The notes beneath the pieces are model-generated. The model saw only the letters and a program-made list of their open reading frames with translations, searched no databases and was not told where the DNA came from. A DNA stretch of 7,156 nt from Firmicutes bacterium UBA1768. Lineage in GTDB: Bacteria > Bacillota > Clostridia > Peptostreptococcales > Anaerovoracaceae. Of this stretch, positions 1 to 6,127 are shown piece after piece (position 1 is the stretch's first letter; each line of letters begins with the position of its first letter). The translations under genes and the position numbers were made by a program. The stretch spans positions 3,160-10,315 of the forward strand of contig DCGW01000014.1 of assembly GCA_002315335.1 (NCBI GenBank), read 5' to 3'.

Positions 1-3000
1 GAGTGCAAAAAAGCGGGAATAAAGCCTATTTTAGGGTGCGAGGTTTACACTGCTGCGAGGAGAATGGAGGACAAAGATCCGGAAAAAGACAAGTATCAGG
101 GTCATCTTATTTTGCTTGCAGAAAATGAGGTTGGCCTAAGAAACCTGATGAAAATAGTATCAAAGGGCTATGTTTCCGGGTTTTACTACAAACCGAGAGT
201 AGATTATGAGGTTCTTAGAGAGCATAGCGAGGGAATTATTGCTCTCTCAGCCTGCGTTGCCGGCAATGTTCAGAGAAAGCTTGCCGTTGGTGACTATGAG
301 GGCGCGAAGAAGGAAGTCTATGAGCTTCTGGAAATATTTGGAAATAACAATTTTTTCTTAGAAATACAAAATCATGGTCTTGACGTTCAGACGAGGATTA
401 TTCCGCTTCAGAAAAAGCTTTCCGAGGAAACCGGAGTTCCCCTTGTTGCGACTAACGATGTTCATTATGTAAATCGTGAGGATGCAAAGGCTCAGGATAT
501 TCTTATGTGCATTCAGACTGGTAAGAACGTTGATGATACAGACCGAATGAGGTTTGAAACACAGGAATTCTATTTCAAAACTCAGGACGAAATGACAAGG
601 CTTTGGGCAGATATACCAGAGGCCCTCGAACAGACGGAAAAAATAGCCGAGAGATGTAATGTTGAAATAGAGTTTAACAACTACCACCTTCCGAACTTTG
701 AGCAGCCGCCGGAATTTGAAACAACAACCGATTATCTGAGATTTTTATGCGATAAGGGCTTGAAGGAAAGATACGGAAAGGAAGCGGAAAAACACAGGGA
801 AAGGCTTGAATATGAGCTTTCCACCATAGAAAATATGGGCTATGTGGAGTATTTTCTGATAGTCTGGGACTTTATCAATTTTGCAAAAGAGAATTCTATT
901 ATGGTTGGCCCGGGAAGAGGCTCCGCAGCCGGAAGCGTAGTAGCTTATTGTCTGAGAATTACAGATATCGATCCAATAAAATACAATCTGATTTTTGAGA
1001 GATTTCTAAATCCCGAAAGAATTAGCATGCCGGATATTGACGTTGACTTCTGCTATGAAAGAAGGCAGGAGGTAATTGATTATGTTATCAGAAAATACGG
1101 CAAGGACAGAGTTTCTCAGATTATCACTTTTGGAACTCTGAAGGCTAAGGCTGTTGTACGAGATGTAGGAAGGGTGCTCAACCTCAGTTATTCCGAAACT
1201 GATGCAATTGCTAAGATGATACCGGCTGACCTTCATATGACTATTGATATGGCTCTTGAGGTCAACCCGGATTTAAAAAATGCCTATGATACGAGCGCTA
1301 ATGTTAAAGAGGTCCTTGATATGGGACGTGCGCTTGAGGGAATGCCGAGACATGCATCAACTCATGCTGCGGGCGTGGTAATTTCCAACAGACCTGTAGA
1401 TGACTATGTTCCGCTGTACAACAGTGATAAAGGTATTTCAACTCAGTTTACAATGGGAACCATAGAAGAGTTAGGCCTTCTGAAGATGGATTTTTTGGGA
1501 CTTAGAAACCTTACCGTCATAAGAGATGCTATAGATATGATCAGGGAAAATCACGGAGTAAATGTTGATTTTTCGACAATGGATTACGACGACCCCGAGG
1601 TTTTCGGGCTTATTTCCTCCGGCAACACCTTAGGAGTATTCCAGCTTGAAAGTGCTGGAATGACTGCTTTTATGAAAAACCTCAAGCCTGACTGCATTGA
1701 AGATATTGTGGCTGGGGTGGCCCTTTACAGGCCGGGCCCTATGGATAGCATTCCCAAATATATAGAAAACAAGAAAAATCCGTCAAATATTTCTTATGTT
1801 TGTCCGGAATTGGCAAATATTCTCGATGTAACCTATGGCTGTCTTGTTTATCAGGAGCAGGTAATGCAAATAGTGCGTGACCTTGGAGGCTATACCTATG
1901 GCCGTTCTGACTTGGTTCGCAGAGCCATGAGCAAGAAAAAGATGGAGGTTATGGAGGAAGAAAGGGCTAATTTCGTTTATGGAAAGACAGGGGAAGACGG
2001 AAGCGTTGAGGTTCCCGGTTGTGTGAGAAACGGAATTTCTGCTGAGGCTGCCAATCAGATTTTTGATGATATGGTAAAGTTTGCAGAATATGCCTTTAAT
2101 AAATCTCATGCTGCGGCCTATGCTATTTTGGCTTATCAAACCGCATGGCTTAAAACCTACTATCCGCGTGAGTTTATGGCAGCTCTCATGACTTCGGTAA
2201 TGGGTGAACCTAAAAACATTGCAAAATATATGAGAAATTGCAATGAGCTTGGGATAACAGTACTGCCTCCAGATATTAATAAGTCTTCAAAAAAATTCAC
2301 TGTAGTTGACAATCAGATAAGATTTGCGATGTTAGCTATTAAGAACACGGGTTCAAGCGTAATTGATGAGGTTTTGAGAGCCAGAGAAAAGCACGGAGAA
2401 TTCAAAGACTTTTTTGACTTTGTCGACAATGTTGATATTACGAAAATCAATAAAAAAACTGTTGAGAGCCTTATAAAGGCTGGTGCTTTTGATTGTACAG
2501 GGGCTGGAAGAGCTCAGCTGATAACAATATTTGAGCGCTGTCTTGACTCTGCGCATAACGATGCAAAAAAGAATGTGGCAGGTCAGCTATCGCTTTTCGG
2601 CGATATGGGTGATATTCAGGGCGGTGATGGCTTTGGTCATATTCCGCTTCCCGATGTAGCAGAGTTCAGTACCGATGTTTTGCTTTCCATGGAAAAGGAA
2701 ATGACAGGCCTGTATCTAAGCGGACATCCTCTTGAAAAGTATCGAGAAAAAATTGAGCGCATAGTATCTATGACATCAGAAGAGCTTTCTGCAAACGAAG
2801 AAGGCAGGTATGCAGTTTCTGATGGCCAGAAGGTTGTGATGGCAGGGCTCTTGGTGGCGAAGAAAATTCTCATAACCAAGGCTGGTAAGAGAATGGCCTT
2901 TGCTACCCTCGAAGACTATTGCGGAACCTTTGAGGCTATTGTGTTTCCAAAGACCTATGATGATTTCGGAGCACTGTTAGAGTCTGACCTTTGCCTTGTA

Positions 3001-3372
3001 ATTGCGGGAAAGGTAAGCATAAGAGATGAAGACGTTCCGACAATATTTGTTGAAAGCATAACTAAGTTAGACGAGGCTAAGGAGACTTCAGAGTTAAAGG
3101 GCTGGGCACAGAAAAATGATAGAAAGGCAGTGCCTGTAAATGTCGATGAAGCTATAGTACTATCCGTATCAGCTGATTGTGATCTGGGAATGGCACTTAA
3201 TGAAATAAAGTCAATTTTAGTAAGGCACCACGGCAGCACTCCTGTTATTATCAGGTCTGAAGCAAACGGGAAGAAATTCAGAGCGGATCAGTCCATGTAT
3301 GCGGATGGCTCTGCTGTGCTTAAAAGGAAGCTGTATGCATGCGGTTATTTGCAGAACACAGATAAATTTTAG
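1..3372 (+). CDS. dnaE: DNA polymerase III alpha subunit (DnaE), 5'-truncated
   Basis: C-family replicative DNA polymerase acting in the cytoplasmic replisome. The frame is open from base 1, so the ATG at 64 is internal; the real start lies off the left edge. Numbering from the first visible codon, aligned motifs sit about 56 residues earlier than in E. coli DnaE, so roughly that much of the N-terminal PHP domain is missing. The rest of PHP (to about 210) keeps likely metal ligands: E14 in GCEVY, H35 in GHLILL, C85 in SACVAG, and D153/H155 in TNDVHY. The palm has PGRGSAAGS at 304-312, catalytic D345 and D347 in PDIDVDF, and D497 in KMDFLGL. The fingers carry YRPGPM at 576-581. A helix-hairpin-helix lies near 814-832, a beta-clamp-binding QLSLF at 862-866, and an OB fold at about 942-1015. 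About 1,180 residues in full would be normal for clostridial DnaE. In Bacillota with PolC, DnaE shares replication with it; PolC is not seen here. Confidence 0.97.
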   Translation, partial: ECKKAGIKPILGCEVYTAARRMEDKDPEKDKYQGHLILLAENEVGLRNLMKIVSKGYVSGFYYKPRVDYEVLREHSEGIIALSACVAGNVQRKLAVGDYEGAKKEVYELLEIFGNNNFFLEIQNHGLDVQTRIIPLQKKLSEETGVPLVATNDVHYVNREDAKAQDILMCIQTGKNVDDTDRMRFETQEFYFKTQDEMTRLWADIPEALEQTEKIAERCNVEIEFNNYHLPNFEQPPEFETTTDYLRFLCDKGLKERYGKEAEKHRERLEYELSTIENMGYVEYFLIVWDFINFAKENSIMVGPGRGSAAGSVVAYCLRITDIDPIKYNLIFERFLNPERISMPDIDVDFCYERRQEVIDYVIRKYGKDRVSQIITFGTLKAKAVVRDVGRVLNLSYSETDAIAKMIPADLHMTIDMALEVNPDLKNAYDTSANVKEVLDMGRALEGMPRHASTHAAGVVISNRPVDDYVPLYNSDKGISTQFTMGTIEELGLLKMDFLGLRNLTVIRDAIDMIRENHGVNVDFSTMDYDDPEVFGLISSGNTLGVFQLESAGMTAFMKNLKPDCIEDIVAGVALYRPGPMDSIPKYIENKKNPSNISYVCPELANILDVTYGCLVYQEQVMQIVRDLGGYTYGRSDLVRRAMSKKKMEVMEEERANFVYGKTGEDGSVEVPGCVRNGISAEAANQIFDDMVKFAEYAFNKSHAAAYAILAYQTAWLKTYYPREFMAALMTSVMGEPKNIAKYMRNCNELGITVLPPDINKSSKKFTVVDNQIRFAMLAIKNTGSSVIDEVLRAREKHGEFKDFFDFVDNVDITKINKKTVESLIKAGAFDCTGAGRAQLITIFERCLDSAHNDAKKNVAGQLSLFGDMGDIQGGDGFGHIPLPDVAEFSTDVLLSMEKEMTGLYLSGHPLEKYREKIERIVSMTSEELSANEEGRYAVSDGQKVVMAGLLVAKKILITKAGKRMAFATLEDYCGTFEAIVFPKTYDDFGALLESDLCLVIAGKVSIRDEDVPTIFVESITKLDEAKETSELKGWAQKNDRKAVPVNVDEAIVLSVSADCDLGMALNEIKSILVRHHGSTPVIIRSEANGKKFRADQSMYADGSAVLKRKLYACGYLQNTDKF

Positions 3373-3390
3373 TGACTTTTATCGCTTTTT
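3371..3390 (+). terminator. Possible weak terminator after dnaE
   Basis: AGTGA at 3371-3375 can pair, with one G-U wobble, with TCGCT at 3382-3386 across a six-base loop. A run of five T residues (3386-3390) follows directly. The stem is short and overlaps the dnaE stop codon, so it would be weak. An alternative AT-rich stem pairs GATAAA at 3361-3366 with TTTATC at 3378-3383 in the same place. It is the only terminator-like structure between dnaE and the next gene. Confidence 0.28.
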
Positions 3391-3392
3391 AT

Positions 3393-3398
3393 TATAAT
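3393..3398 (+). promoter_or_regulatory. Candidate -10 box upstream of the YcxB-like gene
   Basis: A perfect TATAAT lies 69 bases before the GTG start at 3468. The best -35 match is GTGACT at 3372-3377, four of six consensus bases, but with a short 15-base spacer; no TGn extension precedes the -10. A second AT-rich box, TAAAAT at 3425-3430, is a weaker alternative. A promoter is plausible because this gap follows a possible terminator, but read-through from dnaE cannot be excluded. Confidence 0.4.
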
Positions 3399-3455
3399 GG
3401 CTTTAATTCAGATGATTTTTCTGATAAAATATTCACAAAGATTTCGTTTACAATT

Positions 3456-3461
3456 GGGAGG
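3456..3461 (+). promoter_or_regulatory. Shine-Dalgarno fixing the GTG start at 3468
   Basis: GGGAGG is followed by six bases and then GTG at 3468. No ATG in this frame lies near the strong Shine-Dalgarno, and the next in-frame ATG falls well inside the acidic N-terminal region. This supports a GTG start and a 252-residue product. Confidence 0.75.
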
Positions 3462-3467
3462 TATTAA

Positions 3468-4226
3468 GTGACTAACAGTTTTGATGAATTTGATAAAGAA
3501 TTTGACAAAGAGTTCAATATAGAAGACGGGGATAGGTCTTCTCATGAATATGACAATTCAAATTCCGGAGATTTTGACGACTTTTATGATGAGGATGAGT
3601 TGAAGGAGGCTGTTTCTGAAGAAATAGAAGCTTCTTCTGATGATACTGAGATCGAAGCGGAAAAACCTGCAAGGCGAAAGATAGGACGTGACGTAAGACG
3701 GGTTGAGTTTGACATGAAAATGGAAAAGAAGGACTATCTCAACCTTGTCATGTACAGCATAATGGGAAAGAACAGATTTGCAGCCTTCGGTGTTTTTGCA
3801 ATTCTGGTTATCTGCGCAGGCTACCTTATTTTAGGCGGCATAGGTGCGATAGAAATGACCGGAATATTAAAGCTTGTAGCGGTAGCCCTCATTCTCATAG
3901 TAATAATTCTTCTGATTTTGATGAATTATATCAGGCGAAAGCTTGAGGTTTCAGACCTTGCATATATGGGCAGAAACAGGCACATGATAATCTGTGAGGA
4001 CATGGTGATTTCTGAAACTGATGACGAAGATACTACCAGAGAATTTGAGTGGGAGGGTCTTTACAACGGAGAAGAGTGCAAGACATACTTCCTCATGTAC
4101 AGCAACACTGGAATGATTGTTTTCCTGCCAAAGAGATTTATGACTGAGGAACAGATTCCGCAGATCAGAAAAATCCTCAAGGTTATGATGCAGAGCAAGT
4201 TCAGGACAAAGTACAAAGTTAACTGA
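3468..4226 (+). CDS. YcxB-like two-helix membrane protein with acidic N-terminus
   Basis: Predicted 252-residue inner-membrane protein of unknown function. Residues 1-67 are strongly acidic and probably disordered, with the repeat DEFDKEFDKEF at 6-16 and then Asp/Glu/Ser-rich sequence. A basic stretch (RRKIGRDVRR, 69-78) precedes the folded part. Two hydrophobic segments at about 104-124 and 131-153 form a helical hairpin followed by IRRK, so by the positive-inside rule both ends should be cytoplasmic. The C-terminal domain (about 157-245) has the FEWEGLY...TYFLMY...MIVFLPKRFM pattern resembling YcxB-like C-terminal domains, where a beta-rich region ends with an Ile/Pro-Lys-Arg motif and a helix. 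The YcxB link is pattern recognition and not proof, and that family has no settled function. The gene starts with GTG behind a strong Shine-Dalgarno and ends just before a clear terminator, so it is probably monocistronic or the end of a unit. Confidence 0.85.
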   Translation: MTNSFDEFDKEFDKEFNIEDGDRSSHEYDNSNSGDFDDFYDEDELKEAVSEEIEASSDDTEIEAEKPARRKIGRDVRRVEFDMKMEKKDYLNLVMYSIMGKNRFAAFGVFAILVICAGYLILGGIGAIEMTGILKLVAVALILIVIILLILMNYIRRKLEVSDLAYMGRNRHMIICEDMVISETDDEDTTREFEWEGLYNGEECKTYFLMYSNTGMIVFLPKRFMTEEQIPQIRKILKVMMQSKFRTKYKVN

Positions 4227-4232
4227 TTTTTT

Positions 4233-4272
4233 AAGCCACCCGGGGCTCCGGCGGAACCTTATGGTGGCTTTT
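4233..4272 (+). terminator. Intrinsic terminator after the YcxB-like gene
   Basis: AAGCCACC at 4233-4240 pairs perfectly with GGTGGCTT at 4263-4270, an eight-base stem. The 22-base loop is GC-rich and could form additional inner pairs. The 3' side runs into TTTT (4269-4272) and then AT-rich sequence. It begins seven bases after the stop codon at 4224-4226 and separates this gene from the rRNA methyltransferase. The U-tract is short, so termination may be partial. Confidence 0.75.
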
Positions 4273-4319
4273 ACTATTAATATGCGTAAAGAATAAATGA
4301 TATCGGGGAGCAAAAAGCC

Positions 4320-5807
4320 ATGCTGAATAAGAACGAGTGTTATGAAATAGAAATTTTTGATATGGACGAAAACGGCAGAGGAATAGGTCGTGCCGAGGGA
4401 ATGGTAGTCTTTGTCAGAGACTGTGTTATAGGCGACCTTGTCCTGGCCGAAATCACTGGAGTAAAGAAAAACCTTGCCTTTGGAAGGACTGTTGATATAA
4501 TCAGACCATCTGAATACAGAATTGAGCCTGACTGTCCGATTTTCGGAGACTGCGGTGGCTGCTCACTTGCCTGCCTGAGCTATGAGGGTCAGCTCGATTT
4601 CAAGGAAAGAAAGGTAAGAGACTGTCTTGAACGCATTGGTAAGGTCGATAATCCTGAAATTGAAGATATTCTTTATATGGAGGAGCCTGTTTATTACAGA
4701 AACAATGGGCAGTTCGCAGTTGGAGGCACTACCGAGGAGCCTGCGGTGGGTTTCTTCAGGAGCGGGACCCACGAGGTTATTGACAGCTATGACTGCCTTT
4801 TACAGTCCGAGCCGGCTGTTACAGTAGCGCAGATTATAAGAGAATACATTGTTGAAAACGGTGTGTCGGTTTATGATGAGGCGACTGGAGAAGGTGCTTT
4901 GCGTCATGTCATAATCAGGAGCTGTGAGGGAACCGGCGAGGTTATGGTAGTACTGGTTGTAAATCGAGGAAAGCTGCCCGAACTTGAAGACCTTGGCGAC
5001 TGGATTGCTGAGGGACTTGCAGGCATTGAGGTTGAGCAGGCAATTGCAGAGATTGCCAATGCTGCTGCAGAAGATGATGCTGCTGAAGTTGAAGCCGATT
5101 TCGACAGGGAGGGTGAATATGCTGCAGCTGGAAATTTCTGGAAATTAAGATGCCTGGCTCTAAACGTTAATCAGGGAAAGACAGGTGGAGCGGTAATGGG
5201 AGACAAGACCATTTTCCTCTATGGACAGGAGCGAATAATGGATGACTTCGAGGGCATAAACTACCTTATTTCACCGGCGTCCTTCTATCAGGTTAACACA
5301 AAGCAGGCGAAGCGTTTGTATGCTGTTGTTAAGGATTATGCGGAATTGACGGGAAGCGAAACTGTTTTCGACCTTTACTGCGGTGTAGGAACCATCAGCC
5401 TGTATCTGGCAAAATCGGCTAAGCGTGTAATCGGTATAGAGTCGGTAAAGGCAGCCGTACTTGATGCTAATAGAAATGCTATAAAAAATGGTGTGGTTAA
5501 TGCTGTTTTCACCTGCGCAAAGGCGGAGGAAGCTCTTCCTAAAATGGTTGAAAAGGGTACAAGAGCGCATGCTGCGGTGCTTGATCCGCCGAGAAAGGGC
5601 TGTGACAGAAAGCTTCTTGAAGCAGTTGCAGCTGCAGGAGTGGATAGAATTGTCTATGTATCCTGCAATCCATCAACCATGGCCAGAGACGTGAAGCTTT
5701 TGAAGGAACTTGGCTATAGCTTTATTAAGGCTCAGCCGGTGGATATGTTTCCTCATACTGTTGAGGTTGAGTGCGTAGTTCAGCTGAAAAAATGTATTGA
5801 TTTTTAG
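4320..5807 (+). CDS. rlmD: 23S rRNA (uracil-C5)-methyltransferase, RlmD/RumA (TrmA family)
   Basis: SAM-dependent enzyme predicted to make 5-methyluridine in 23S rRNA (U1939 in E. coli RlmD; some Gram-positive RlmCD enzymes also modify U747, so site specificity is uncertain). The ATG at 4320 follows GGGGAG at 4305-4310 by nine bases. Residues 1-61 match a TRAM RNA-binding domain. A [4Fe-4S] set is visible: C72, C78, C81 (C-x5-C-x2-C) and C159. The Rossmann methyltransferase half has SFYQVN (321-326), FDLYCGVGT (350-358), E374 in GIES, and LDPPRKG (421-427). The catalytic nucleophile is C449 in VSCNP and the likely general base is E484 in FPHTVEVE. All key residues are present, so it should be active. 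At 495 residues it is longer than the usual 430-460, because of an Ala/Glu-rich insertion at about 238-277. It lies 93 bases after the preceding gene, beyond a terminator; no convincing own promoter was seen. Confidence 0.93.
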   Translation: MLNKNECYEIEIFDMDENGRGIGRAEGMVVFVRDCVIGDLVLAEITGVKKNLAFGRTVDIIRPSEYRIEPDCPIFGDCGGCSLACLSYEGQLDFKERKVRDCLERIGKVDNPEIEDILYMEEPVYYRNNGQFAVGGTTEEPAVGFFRSGTHEVIDSYDCLLQSEPAVTVAQIIREYIVENGVSVYDEATGEGALRHVIIRSCEGTGEVMVVLVVNRGKLPELEDLGDWIAEGLAGIEVEQAIAEIANAAAEDDAAEVEADFDREGEYAAAGNFWKLRCLALNVNQGKTGGAVMGDKTIFLYGQERIMDDFEGINYLISPASFYQVNTKQAKRLYAVVKDYAELTGSETVFDLYCGVGTISLYLAKSAKRVIGIESVKAAVLDANRNAIKNGVVNAVFTCAKAEEALPKMVEKGTRAHAAVLDPPRKGCDRKLLEAVAAAGVDRIVYVSCNPSTMARDVKLLKELGYSFIKAQPVDMFPHTVEVECVVQLKKCIDF

Positions 5808-5829
5808 CTGCTATCTATTGATGAAACTC

Positions 5830-5857
5830 TTGATATGAATAATAGTAGTGTTATAAT
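5830..5857 (+). promoter_or_regulatory. Strong extended -10 promoter for the ACP unit
   Basis: The -35 box TTGATA (5830-5835) has five of six consensus bases. After a 16-base spacer comes a perfect TATAAT (5852-5857), preceded by TG at 5849-5850 in extended -10 position. Transcription should begin near 5864-5866, leaving a 5' leader of about 40 bases before the ATG at 5903. It is the best sigma-A-type promoter in the window and indicates that the ACP and membrane-protein genes are transcribed independently of rlmD. Confidence 0.75.
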
Positions 5858-5864
5858 AAAAATG

Positions 5865-5887
5865 TTTGTGAATAATTTATTACCAAA
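5865..5887 (+). repeat. Imperfect 23-base dyad at the ACP transcription start
   Basis: Centred on 5876, the outer arms TTTG (5865-5868) and CAAA (5884-5887) and the inner arms AATAA (5871-5875) and TTATT (5877-5881) are complementary; only two positions per arm mismatch. It begins at the expected transcription start and ends before the Shine-Dalgarno at 5892. This is a suitable place for a repressor operator, but the base composition is so AT-rich that chance is a real alternative. Confidence 0.35.
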
Positions 5888-5902
5888 ATGTAAGGAGAAG
5901 CT

Positions 5903-6127
5903 ATGTTAGAAGAAATAATCAGCATTTTTTCTGAATTTAAAGATATTAGCAATATTGAGATTGGCGAGAATACTGTATTATCCTCTGATATTGGTCTCTC
6001 ATCACTTGACTATTTTGAATTGATCAACAGACTTGAAGAAGTCTTTAAGGTAAAAATCAGTGATAAGGAGCTGCTAAGGCTTAAAACGGTGGGAGATGTT
6101 ATGGAATGTATAAGCAGAAAACAGTAA
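5903..6127 (+). CDS. Stand-alone acyl carrier protein (phosphopantetheine-binding)
   Basis: A 74-residue carrier protein, close to the 70-80 residues typical of the family. It should be made active by a 4'-phosphopantetheine arm on S34 in the motif GLSSLDYFEL (31-40), which aligns with the DSL motif at the start of helix II of bacterial ACPs. The Asp that usually precedes the modified Ser is S33 here. The rest follows the four-helix pattern: an amphipathic helix 1 (2-13), helix II with INRLEEVF (41-48), the VKISDKEL turn (50-57) and the terminal TVGDVMECI helix (62-70). AAGGAG (5892-5897) lies five bases before the ATG. No fab genes are nearby, and the next gene starts inside this one, so it is more likely a dedicated carrier for that membrane protein than the housekeeping fatty-acid ACP. 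No acpP or dltC symbol is assigned, because neither context fits. Confidence 0.88.
   Translation: MLEEIISIFSEFKDISNIEIGENTVLSSDIGLSSLDYFELINRLEEVFKVKISDKELLRLKTVGDVMECISRKQ
6091..6096 (+). promoter_or_regulatory. Internal Shine-Dalgarno for the overlapping membrane-protein gene
   Basis: GGGAGA lies within the ACP coding sequence, nine bases before the ATG at 6106. In that frame an upstream stop (TAA, 6082-6084) leaves this ATG as the first available. The arrangement supports translational coupling of the two genes. Confidence 0.6.

Noticed and set aside
4270..4299. Promoter for rlmD (TTTACT with an AT-rich box downstream)
   Set aside because: The -10 candidates match only three of six consensus bases at acceptable spacing, so it is not better than chance in AT-rich sequence.
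358..4313. Several minus-strand open frames of 67-120 codons opposite dnaE and the YcxB-like gene
   Set aside because: They lie antisense to strongly conserved coding sequence, lack family resemblance and convincing start signals, and are best read as shadows.
5781..5810. Inverted repeat CAGCT...AGCTG with flanking A-run and T-run spanning the end of rlmD, as a terminator
   Set aside because: The GC part is only five bases, most of the stem would be A-T with a bulge, and no T-tract follows the 3' arm. No credible terminator was seen between rlmD and the ACP promoter.
5903..6127. The ACP as DltC of a D-alanylation operon
   Set aside because: The next gene shows no DltB (MBOAT) pattern and dltA, dltB and dltD are not visible, so the dltC label is not supported.
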